DNA from: Clostridia bacterium
GTDB lineage: Bacteria; Bacillota_A; Clostridia; Oscillospirales; CAG-272
Direction: 5' to 3'
Length of the DNA stretch: 18,255 nucleotides
NCBI GenBank assembly: GCA_017501345.1
Contig: JAFVXC010000006.1
Location: 1-18,255, forward strand
Shown here piece after piece: positions 1 through 6,364 of this stretch. The translations under genes and the position numbers were made by a program. The notes beneath the pieces were generated by a model, which did no database searches, was not told the origin of the DNA, and saw only the letters and a program-made list of their open reading frames with translations. The first letter of the stretch is position 1. Each line of letters opens with the position of its first letter.

Positions 1-84
1 AGAACTTTTGAAAAAGAGGAAGATAGCGCTTTTCTGAAAGAAGCTCCCTTCGTAGCGCTCTTCAAAAAGATATTCAGCGCTTAA
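1..84 (+). CDS. C-terminal end of an unknown plus-strand protein (partial)
   Basis: Frame 1 is open from the first base of the window to a TAA at 82-84 and encodes 27 residues ending in FVALFKKIFSA. The stretch is too short for family recognition. The reading is supported by its position: it ends 15 bases before a strong hairpin terminator whose T-rich side faces rightward, as expected for a gene entering from the left. It is convergent with the lipoprotein operon that ends at 147. It could still be chance, because 27 open codons are not statistically strong. Confidence 0.4.
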   Translation, partial: RTFEKEEDSAFLKEAPFVALFKKIFSA

Positions 85-99
85 AGCAAAATACACGAA

Positions 100-138
100 G
101 CCCTCGGAGACCGAAGTCCCCGAGGGCGGGTTTTGTTT
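100..138. terminator. Probably bidirectional intrinsic terminator
   Basis: Positions 100-111 and 116-127 form a 12-bp stem with one mismatch, closed by a CGAA loop (UUCG on the minus strand). On the plus strand it is followed by GGGTTTTGTTTAT. On the minus strand the downstream sequence is also T-rich but less regular. It lies between two convergent genes, the partial plus-strand gene ending at 84 and the lipoprotein gene ending at 147, so it probably serves both. Confidence 0.75.
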
Positions 139-146
139 ATGAGGTG

Positions 147-527
147 TTATTCGCTTCCCCAACGTTTCACGATCTCTCCCGTCCTCTTTGATATTGCGTA
201 GTATAAATCGCCACCGGGGACGAGAGGCTCTATTCTGTACGTTACGACCCACGTGTTGTCTGTTTCGGAGTAGTGAACATCATGAAACACATACGTCAGG
301 AAATGACCGTTTGCTTGTAATTCCGCAAGATCTTCGTTTGCGATCACGATCGCGGATTCTGCGTCGAGATTCAAGTCGATACTTGAAGAAGATTCTGACG
401 GTGTGTCGGCAGGATCGACGGAGGACTCATCGGGAGAGGGCTGAGTGCCTGCACCCGTGCCGCCGCTGCACGAGGAAAGGCAGAAAAGAACGAGCAAAAG
501 AATACTGATAAAACGTAGTTGTTTCAT
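147..527 (-). CDS. Small lipoprotein A, NTF2/PepSY-like mature domain; candidate immunity protein
   Basis: This is a 126-aa lipoprotein precursor. Residues 1-19 are a lipoprotein signal peptide with lipobox LSSC, and Cys20 is the predicted lipidated residue. A Gly/Ser/Pro-rich linker runs to about 50, followed by a compact domain (about 55-126) with an early AESAIVIA helix and late strands NTWVVTY and GGDLYYAISKRTGEIVK. That order resembles small NTF2-fold immunity proteins (YhhH type) or PepSY-like inhibitor domains; the assignment is from pattern only. The protein would be anchored on the outer face of the cell membrane. The start is fixed by a GGAGGAG ribosome binding site. It is the last gene of an operon, 41 bp after lipoprotein B, and shares that protein's signal peptide almost exactly. 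An immunity role is inferred from this context. Confidence 0.85.
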   Translation of the reverse strand: MKQLRFISILLLVLFCLSSCSGGTGAGTQPSPDESSVDPADTPSESSSSIDLNLDAESAIVIANEDLAELQANGHFLTYVFHDVHYSETDNTWVVTYRIEPLVPGGDLYYAISKRTGEIVKRWGSE

Positions 528-532
528 ATTTT
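444..532 (-). repeat. Duplicated signal-peptide cassette, copy 1
   Basis: This stretch covers the start codon, signal peptide and first mature residues of lipoprotein A. It is nearly identical at DNA level to 997-1086 in lipoprotein B, with about ten differences by eye. The similarity stops sharply after the Cys-Ser-Gly-Gly linker, and the mature domains are unrelated. The pattern indicates duplication or recombination of a 5' cassette. Confidence 0.8.
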
Positions 533-568
533 TTCTCCTCCATCGTTTTTCAATACAAGTATTGAGGC

Positions 569-1081
569 CTACTCCGTGGTTCCGGTCTCGGAATCATGGT
601 ACGAATATAATAAGCCGTCCTTCATCATATACGCTACCCAAAAAGTACCATCTTTTGCGGTCCTCCAAGAGATCCAAATCGATCGCCCGTCAGAGCTATC
701 ATATTCGCATCCACCGTCGACCCGAACCGGATTGCCCCCATGAGAGCTCTTAATCAAACCGGGTGCCATTCTTTGCGGATAACCTGCAATCATATACACC
801 TCTCTGGCTGTCATCAATGGAACGATCCGGTCTAGTGTTTCATACGATGGAAGATCCTGTCGATCTGGATCAACAGGGGGATGAAACCAATTTATCAGAT
901 CAATGGTATCCGCTTCACTCGTGTCAGTGAAGTTGTTCTCCGGGGGATTGCTCTCTACAGGCTCACTTGATTCAGGGGGTGTATTCGGTTCGGTCGGAGT
1001 GCCTGCACCCGAGCCGCCGCTGCATGAGGAAAGGCAGAAAAGAACGAGCAAAAGAATGCTAATAATACGTAAAGCTTTCAT
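569..1081 (-). CDS. Small lipoprotein B, BamE/BLIP-like mature domain; candidate immunity protein
   Basis: This is a 170-aa lipoprotein precursor with signal peptide 1-19, lipobox LSSC and Cys20. A Pro/Glu/Ser-rich linker spans about 21-58. The mature domain carries LMTAREVYMIAGYPQR at 89-104, which resembles the helix-turn of BamE (SmpA/OmlA) and BLIP-like folds (mT..eV...G.P). Beta strands follow (RSIWISW, FWVAYMMKDGLLYSY). BamE-like folds occur both in envelope lipoproteins and in protein inhibitors; the fold call here is from pattern only. The start is set by AAGGAG overlapping the stop codon of the upstream effector gene, with a 10-bp gap, so the two are very likely translationally coupled. 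The signal peptide matches lipoprotein A but the mature domain does not. I infer a protective or inhibitory partner of the effector. Confidence 0.85.
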   Translation of the reverse strand: MKALRIISILLLVLFCLSSCSGGSGAGTPTEPNTPPESSEPVESNPPENNFTDTSEADTIDLINWFHPPVDPDRQDLPSYETLDRIVPLMTAREVYMIAGYPQRMAPGLIKSSHGGNPVRVDGGCEYDSSDGRSIWISWRTAKDGTFWVAYMMKDGLLYSYHDSETGTTE

Positions 1082-1086
1082 ATTTT
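997..1086 (-). repeat. Duplicated signal-peptide cassette, copy 2
   Basis: This is the second copy of the 5' cassette described at 444-532. It includes the start codon and signal peptide of lipoprotein B and the beginning of its linker. The sequence is nearly identical to copy 1 and diverges abruptly into an unrelated mature domain. Confidence 0.8.
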
Positions 1087-1091
1087 ACTCC

Positions 1092-3875
1092 TTAAGATTC
1101 GCGCACAGGACTTATCGCATAATATCCTACGAATATAGAATAATTTGTAGATCCATAATCTCTATTACAAATTTGAGGATCATATATTACCTCGTTAGAG
1201 TTATCAAGATTTGTCACAGAACGGTCGCTTTTTTTGTGAGACCAGGTACCATCCGGATTTTGTCGATACCAGTGATAATCAACATCGGTCTCTTCAATCC
1301 AGACCTCTTCTCCGTTAATATAACCATGATTATAATTATCTCTTATAGAATCGGGAGTATAGTCCCTATCAAGTACCAAGGCAATCTTATAAGTTCCTTC
1401 GGGGCATACATCATTTTTCCCAATTGGAATAAATGTTATTCCTAACTCATTCGCATCAGCCATAGCAATGGATTGGATCTCACTTCCAGTTTTCATTTCT
1501 CGGTAATAATATGGGAGACCTTCAAAAGTTCCTTGAGGACTATAATTAAATATATCATTTCCAGAGAGAGCCCCCAGTAACAACAATATATAAGGATCGT
1601 CAGTAGATGTAACTCTTATATTTAGTGCATAGTTGTAGCAATAGCTTCTACTAAGCGCTTCTGTTTCGTTCCATAGGGCGGGAGAATATGTGATTTCACT
1701 ACCCGAAAGCGGCAAAACAGAAATCGTAATTCTCCAACTCCAAATCCACGGAGCGCCCGGATATGTGGCTTTCAAATAAATCTCTCCGGGTGTTTTCGCT
1801 TGAAGGAGACCTGTCGACGAATTGATGGAGGCTTTACTCGAATCCTCGCTACTGAGAGAGTACGAGATCGGGCCATTGTGCCCTATTCGCGTGCTCCGCA
1901 TATAAGCGCTATACGTATACGAATCCCCAACATAGATAGAACCATAGAACTCTTCCATCTCAATATCCTCATACACATTACCGGTATATTGATGGAAGCT
2001 CCATTTTGTTCCCGTGGCGCTTGCGTTTGTTGTGAGAACGAGAGAACTGTTGTTCGAGGACGACGCAGAACGGATATAGTATTTCGTACCGTTTTGAGTA
2101 TACGTAATATAATAATATCCGCCGGTATATTCAATATTCCACGTATATGAGGTGGAGAGCTGGGAGTCGCTTTCGCTTCTTCGTCCTACCATTGGAGCAT
2201 TACTCGATACGCTCGGAAAAACCACAAGGGAGCTGTCAATCATACTTCTGATGACATAGTCATTATATGTCGGACGGTAGGAGACCTTAAAAATAGTTGC
2301 CAAATATGATGGGGGCGAGGTATACGACGTGGTGTCTTGGACAATCGGTGCCGGAGTATTGGACAAGGAGGACTTGAAATAATAATTCGTCCCGCTTCTT
2401 CCGATGGCATAAATGCCCTCACCGAGGTGTGTTCCCGAGTAGTTGATCGTAAGCTGCGCGAATTTCTGCATCTTCTCCTTCGCAACAAAAGTAACGCCCG
2501 ACGCCGAGCCGCCGTCGTACTTTAGTGCAAAGCCGTTGTTAGCAGTTCCCGTATACCAAGAGCTGACACAGCTCGTCACGTCAAATAAAGCATAGTAGGG
2601 ATTGTCCTCGGTAGCACCGTCTGCATACAAAACTGCATAGCTAAGCTCAGGCGAGCTCGTTGTCGCTTTCGTGTTCCATATAATTTCAGATTCGTTCCAG
2701 GTCGACGTGATCTTGTAAAGGTTTACCGTTGCATACGATTCGTCTGTGGAATCAAAATAGTACGGAAATTTTACGTTAGCTGAGGTGATTGAAGTTCCTG
2801 AGGGCAGAGTAGGTGTAGCAAACTTGTAATAGGTTTCACTTACAGAAGACACATACAGTCTGTGAACTCCTCCGAAATTTCTCGTCTTATTTGCCGAAGA
2901 AACGAAAGTATCATCAATCTGCCCGATGTCGACGAGCATCGGGTCGATGACGACCGGGAAGCTGCGCTCTGCAGAATTGATCCATTCTGCATCTGCCGTG
3001 AGGGTGAATTCATACTTCCCGTTCCCCGTGCTCGTCAAGGTATAGGATGCCTCAAAGGACTCATTTCCTGTCGCGTCATACATAAAAGGCGCGGGAATGC
3101 GGTAGATCGTTTCATCCGTATCGGGATCAAGAAGCACGACCGTACCGCCTTCAAGCTCTGCGACAAGTCCGTTCAGCTGAAGCGTAAACGTGTAGCAATA
3201 CGCCTCGGACGGCTCTTTTACAATGATGTTTTCCTTGATACTATTCGATACGAGCACGTATTCTAGATCCACACCGTCAAGAATATCGGCATATACAATG
3301 CTCGACGAGATGTTTTCGATATTCGTCAGTTTTTCGAGCTTCGTCATTCCTTCCTCCGATGCGGAATTGCTTGTAACGACGCCCTCGATATTCTTCTCTG
3401 CACCAAAAAGCCCGACGGTGACTTTATAATGTCCGTTGTGGAGCGTGTAAAGTGATTCGTTTCCTGTAATTTTCTTCGCAAACTTCACACGGGAATCCTT
3501 TGTCGAGATCGCACCGTTCACGGATGCAAGAGAGTTATCGATCTCCTCCCATTCGCCGCTTTCGTTTAATCTGTGGATCGGCGCGCCGTACACCACGGCT
3601 TGATACGTTCCGTCCGACAGATGAATATGCTTTGTGTTTTCATTTCGCAGCGACGTGATTTCATAGGTCATTTCGTCCAGCTCTTTTTGCAGCTGTGCGG
3701 GATCCTTCGGCTCCTTCACGCCTGCCGGAATGGATTCGTCAACCGTATTTTCCGAAGGAACGTAGTCTTCGGGGATTTCGGATGAGGTGGCAAAAACGGT
3801 TGTCGGCATTATAAAGTTCACTACGAGCAGTAGCATAAGAACAAAAGAGAATGCCTTGACATTGTACTTTTTCAC
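1092..3875 (-). CDS. Large secreted multidomain protein (WapA-like N domain, DNRLRE, ricin-like, Ig-like, C-terminal Cys/His domain); candidate effector
   Basis: This 927-aa protein starts at a GTG preceded by AAGGAGGAA; an upstream in-frame ATG would run through the leader terminator. Residues 1-29 are a signal peptide ending VFA. About 85-310 resembles the N-terminal region of WapA/RHS-type secreted proteins (GEWEEIDNSL). About 315-480 is a DNRLRE-type beta-sandwich (DDTFVSSANKTRNFGG, STWNESEIIWNTK). About 481-635 is Tyr-rich and ricin-like (TKYYIRSASSSNNSSLVL). About 640-722 resembles a bacterial Ig-like (Big2) domain. About 725-927 holds SYCYNYAL (Cys746) and DYHWYRQNPDGTWSHK (His868, His880), a Cys/His layout seen in papain-like hydrolase domains. 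Architecture and the two lipoproteins downstream suggest an effector with immunity proteins; this is inference. The C-terminal part is much more AT-rich than the N-terminal part, as after a domain swap. It could instead be an adhesin or a housekeeping surface hydrolase. Confidence 0.85.
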   Translation of the reverse strand: MKKYNVKAFSFVLMLLLVVNFIMPTTVFATSSEIPEDYVPSENTVDESIPAGVKEPKDPAQLQKELDEMTYEITSLRNENTKHIHLSDGTYQAVVYGAPIHRLNESGEWEEIDNSLASVNGAISTKDSRVKFAKKITGNESLYTLHNGHYKVTVGLFGAEKNIEGVVTSNSASEEGMTKLEKLTNIENISSSIVYADILDGVDLEYVLVSNSIKENIIVKEPSEAYCYTFTLQLNGLVAELEGGTVVLLDPDTDETIYRIPAPFMYDATGNESFEASYTLTSTGNGKYEFTLTADAEWINSAERSFPVVIDPMLVDIGQIDDTFVSSANKTRNFGGVHRLYVSSVSETYYKFATPTLPSGTSITSANVKFPYYFDSTDESYATVNLYKITSTWNESEIIWNTKATTSSPELSYAVLYADGATEDNPYYALFDVTSCVSSWYTGTANNGFALKYDGGSASGVTFVAKEKMQKFAQLTINYSGTHLGEGIYAIGRSGTNYYFKSSLSNTPAPIVQDTTSYTSPPSYLATIFKVSYRPTYNDYVIRSMIDSSLVVFPSVSSNAPMVGRRSESDSQLSTSYTWNIEYTGGYYYITYTQNGTKYYIRSASSSNNSSLVLTTNASATGTKWSFHQYTGNVYEDIEMEEFYGSIYVGDSYTYSAYMRSTRIGHNGPISYSLSSEDSSKASINSSTGLLQAKTPGEIYLKATYPGAPWIWSWRITISVLPLSGSEITYSPALWNETEALSRSYCYNYALNIRVTSTDDPYILLLLGALSGNDIFNYSPQGTFEGLPYYYREMKTGSEIQSIAMADANELGITFIPIGKNDVCPEGTYKIALVLDRDYTPDSIRDNYNHGYINGEEVWIEETDVDYHWYRQNPDGTWSHKKSDRSVTNLDNSNEVIYDPQICNRDYGSTNYSIFVGYYAISPVRES

Positions 3876-3881
3876 AAAAAG

Positions 3882-3890
3882 TTCCTCCTT
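3882..3890 (-). promoter_or_regulatory. Ribosome binding site that fixes the GTG start of the effector gene
   Basis: AAGGAGGAA on the minus strand lies six bases upstream of GTG at 3875, which opens directly into Lys-Lys and a hydrophobic signal sequence. This rules out the upstream in-frame ATG. A second purine-rich SD-like run (AAAGGAGGAGG, about 3947-3957) lies just after the leader terminator but has no ATG, GTG or TTG at a usable distance. Confidence 0.8.
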
Positions 3891-3965
3891 CTGAAAATGG
3901 TTTGGTGGGCAAAAACGAACGGTCGGTAACGTATTGATTCGGTAGATCCTCCTCCTTTCAAATCT

Positions 3966-4017
3966 AAAAAAGCGCACAAAGACCGAGCGGGCGCGTGTCC
4001 CGACGTCCTTATGCGCT
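3966..4017 (-). terminator. Intrinsic terminator inside the effector leader
   Basis: Minus strand 4017-4005 pairs with 3983-3971 over 13 bp with no mismatches, including two G-U pairs. An inner CGGG/CCCG stem lies in the loop, and a run of six T follows. It sits about 90 bp upstream of the GTG start and downstream of the only strong promoter, so most transcripts should stop here unless the terminator is prevented from forming or read through. Confidence 0.8.
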
Positions 4018-4139
4018 GATTTTGTTTTCGAAGGTCTGATCCCCTGTGCGGTGTCGCCTTCCGGGGAGATCATCTCGGCAACAATTTCTTTTCGCATTGT
4101 TGTCGGGGCTGTCATTTGCTATGACAGATCTTGCTTTAT
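3966..4139 (-). ncRNA. Structured 5' leader (or separate small RNA) of the effector operon
   Basis: The region from the predicted transcription start (about 4139) to the leader terminator carries three hairpins in order. They are CTGTCAT/ATGACAG (4127-4121 with 4115-4109), CAACAAT/ATTGTTG (4102-4096 with 4085-4079) and GATCTCCCC/GGGGATC with one bulge (4071-4063 with 4044-4038). An intrinsic terminator follows. No leader peptide is obvious. I compared it by eye with T-box, c-di-GMP, SAM, fluoride, ZTP and SRP RNA signatures and found no match. It may be an attenuator or riboswitch-like leader for the effector operon, or a free-standing small RNA of about 175 nt with read-through. Confidence 0.6.
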
Positions 4140-4145
4140 GGCTTT

Positions 4146-4174
4146 ATTATACCATATTCCGGAAGGATTGTCAA
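4146..4174 (-). promoter_or_regulatory. Perfect-consensus housekeeping promoter of the effector operon
   Basis: On the minus strand, TTGACA (4174-4169) and TATAAT (4151-4146) are separated by exactly 17 bp, the ideal sigma-A arrangement. The expected start is near 4139. The strength of this promoter, combined with a terminator in the leader, suggests control at elongation rather than initiation. Confidence 0.9.
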
Positions 4175-4230
4175 GGGGGAGGCGACTTTCGGGCAGCCCT
4201 GCCTGCGCCGCGGGTGCGGAGCCCTTTGCC

Positions 4231-4770
4231 TTATCCCTCCCCGCCGCCGAAGGTCTCCTCGTAGAGACGGATGCAATCCTGAATGATATTCTTCGCCTCC
4301 TCGGGGCCGTGGAGCTCTCTGATCGCCGTCGTCTTGCTTTCGAGCTGCTTATAGACGCTGAAAAAATGCATCATCTCGTCGAAAACGTGCGACGGAAGCT
4401 GATCGATCGACGTGTAGGCGTTAAAGAACGGATCGGAAAACGCGACCGCGATGATCTTATCGTCGAGCTTGCCGCCGTCGAGCATTCGCATCACGCCGAT
4501 CGGATAGACCTGCACGAGCGTGAGGGGGACGATCGACTCGTTACCGAGCACGAGCACGTCAAGCGGGTCACCGTCGTCGGCGTAGGTGCGCGGAATGAAG
4601 CCGTAATTCGCGGGATAATGCGTCGCGGTGTGCAGGATGCGGTCGAGGCGGAGAAGCCCCGTCGTTTTGTCGAGCTCATACTTGCAGTTGCTGCCGCGCG
4701 AGATCTCAATGACTGCGGTGAAATTGTCGGGTCTGACCATTTCAGGGTCAATTGCGTGCCAGATGTTCAT
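4231..4770 (-). CDS. ppa: Inorganic pyrophosphatase, family I
   Basis: This 179-aa protein has the length expected for a soluble bacterial family I pyrophosphatase, which hydrolyses pyrophosphate to two phosphates with bound Mg2+ and so drives biosynthetic reactions forward. The family signature DGDPLDV is at 66-72, with metal-binding Asp66, Asp68 and Asp71. The preceding HYPANYGFIPRTYADD block and the early IEISRGSNCKYE segment (active-site Lys and Glu) are also present. The start is supported by AGGAG about nine bases upstream. The gene begins 14 bp after the obg stop codon, so the two are probably cotranscribed. No convincing terminator is visible between its stop codon and the next promoter at 4174. 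Confidence 0.95.
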   Translation of the reverse strand: MNIWHAIDPEMVRPDNFTAVIEISRGSNCKYELDKTTGLLRLDRILHTATHYPANYGFIPRTYADDGDPLDVLVLGNESIVPLTLVQVYPIGVMRMLDGGKLDDKIIAVAFSDPFFNAYTSIDQLPSHVFDEMMHFFSVYKQLESKTTAIRELHGPEEAKNIIQDCIRLYEETFGGGEG

Positions 4771-4784
4771 AGAGGCTCTCCTGC

Positions 4785-6068
4785 TTACTTGATATAATCA
4801 AACTCAAAATCGTAGATCGAGACGGTGTCGCCGTCCTTACAGCCCTTCGCCTCGAGCGCCTTAAATACGCCCGATTTCTGCAGGACGCGCTGGAAGAAAT
4901 TCAGCGACTCGTAGTCCGAGAAATTGATCTGCCCCATCAGGTTGTAGAGCCACTCGCCCTCAACGTAGTAGGTATCGTTCTCGCGGCGGATGACCGTCTC
5001 CTTACCGCCGCCCTTGTATGCGTCCTCAGGCTCGTATTCGCCCTCGTATACCTTGAGGGGGGGCAGAAGCCGCAGGCGCTCCGAGACGAGATGCACCATC
5101 TCGCGGATGCCCTCGCCCGTTGCCGCAGAAACGTAGAGCAGCTCCCAGCCGTTTTCGTCCACGAATTTTTCAAACGCCTCAATATCAACGACGCTCTCGT
5201 CGAGCGCGTCGACCTTGTTCGCAATGATGATCTGCGGACGCTCGGCAAGCTCGGGGCTGTAACGCTCGAGCTCGCGGTTGATCATCTTGATGTCCTCGAC
5301 GGGATCACGCAGTTCAAAGCAGGAGATGTCGACGACGTGCAGAAGCAGTCGACAGCGGTCAACGTGCCTGAGGAAGGCGTGACCGAGTCCCGCGCCGTCT
5401 GCCGCGCCCTCGATGAGCCCGGGGATATCGGCGGCTACGAAGCCGCTTCCCTCTCCGTCTCCCTGCACGACCCCGAGATTCGGGGAGATCGTCGTGAAGT
5501 GGTAATCCGCGATCTCGGGCTTTGCCGCCGAGATCCGTGCGAGGATCGACGACTTGCCGACGCTCGGGTATCCGATGATTCCGACGTCCGCGAGCATCTT
5601 GAGCTCAAGAATGACCTCCCTCTCCTCGCCCTTCGTGCCGTTCTTTGCGAACAGCGGGAACTGACGCGTCGAGGTCGCGAAATGCTTATTGCCGAATCCC
5701 CCGCGACCGCCCTTGCAGCAGAGAAAATCCGCGCCGTCGTTCTCGGACATATCGTGGATGATCTTTTCGCTCTCGGCGTCGCGGATCAGCGTTCCCGGGG
5801 GGACGAGGATCACGAGATCGGGCGCTGTCTTGCCGTGCCGCTTCTCGGGCATTCCGTTGCCGCCGTTTTCGGCGACAAATTTGTGCTTATAGCGGAAGGC
5901 GAGCAGGGTGTTCACGCCCGTGTCGACGCGGAAGATGATGCTTCCGCCCTTGCCGCCGTCGCCGCCCGACGGTCCGCCGGCCGCAACGTATTTCTCGCGG
6001 TGGAACGCCACGGCGCCGTTGCCGCCGTTCCCCGCCTTGATATAGATTTTCGTCTTATCGATAAACAT
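4785..6068 (-). CDS. obg: GTPase Obg (CgtA), ribosome assembly
   Basis: This 427-aa essential GTPase acts in late 50S ribosomal subunit assembly and stress signalling. All three Obg domains are present. The Gly-rich Obg fold spans 1-158 (AGNGGNGAVAFHREKY and repeated GG turns). The G domain spans about 159-335, with G1 GYPSVGKSS (166-174), G3 DIPGLIEGA (214-222), G4 NKVD (284-287) and G5 SAATG (314-318). The C-terminal OCT domain spans about 345-427. The sequence is intact and full length. The start is supported by AAGGAG nine bases upstream. It lies between der and ppa on the same strand; the 296-bp gap to der is filled by a hairpin repeat, so whether der and obg share a transcript is uncertain. 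Confidence 0.97.
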   Translation of the reverse strand: MFIDKTKIYIKAGNGGNGAVAFHREKYVAAGGPSGGDGGKGGSIIFRVDTGVNTLLAFRYKHKFVAENGGNGMPEKRHGKTAPDLVILVPPGTLIRDAESEKIIHDMSENDGADFLCCKGGRGGFGNKHFATSTRQFPLFAKNGTKGEEREVILELKMLADVGIIGYPSVGKSSILARISAAKPEIADYHFTTISPNLGVVQGDGEGSGFVAADIPGLIEGAADGAGLGHAFLRHVDRCRLLLHVVDISCFELRDPVEDIKMINRELERYSPELAERPQIIIANKVDALDESVVDIEAFEKFVDENGWELLYVSAATGEGIREMVHLVSERLRLLPPLKVYEGEYEPEDAYKGGGKETVIRRENDTYYVEGEWLYNLMGQINFSDYESLNFFQRVLQKSGVFKALEAKGCKDGDTVSIYDFEFDYIK

Positions 6069-6364
6069 ACTAATATCTCCTTCCGAGGGAAATTCCCTCT
6101 CCGTCTCGGATTTTGAAAATCCTCGCCACCGCCCCGCAGAGAGAGAGAGGGGGGGAGGCTCAAGTTACCGCGACTTCGGCAAGGCATCCTAACTAAGCCT
6201 CCCTCCGAGAGGGAGGTGGATTTTGCCGAAGGCAAAAGACGGAAGGAGCCTGCGTTGCTCTGAGATGAAATAAAATCTCATCCTTGCGCACTCTCCCTCA
6301 GTCTCGCTATTTGCTACGCAAATGTACGCTCGACAGCTCCCTCCCGGAGGGAGCCTTTTCTGCG
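6069..6364. repeat. Clostridial intergenic hairpin repeat between der and obg
   Basis: This 296-bp gap has no gene. It holds a mosaic of hairpins: CCTCCCTC/GAGGGAGG (6198-6205 with 6209-6216), TTTTGCC/GGCAAAA (6221-6227 with 6231-6237), ATTTGC/GCAAAT around 6315 and GCTCCCTC/GAGGGAGC (6336-6343 with 6347-6354). Near the left end is a purine tract of AG and G repeats (about 6139-6159). Elements with these GCTCCCTC stems are familiar from intergenic regions of many gut Clostridia; their function is not known to me. The last 15 bases before 6069 contain the obg ribosome binding site. Confidence 0.7.

Noticed and set aside
3876..4115. 80-residue N-terminal extension of the effector frame
   Set aside because: It would be translated across the leader hairpins and terminator, has no ribosome binding site, and would bury the signal peptide. 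The GTG at 3875 has an ideal site.
3966..4139. T-box, c-di-GMP, fluoride, ZTP or SRP RNA identity for the leader
   Set aside because: None of the short diagnostic motifs of these classes, such as the T-box GGTGG/ACCGCG bulge, could be found by eye. The leader is therefore left unclassified.
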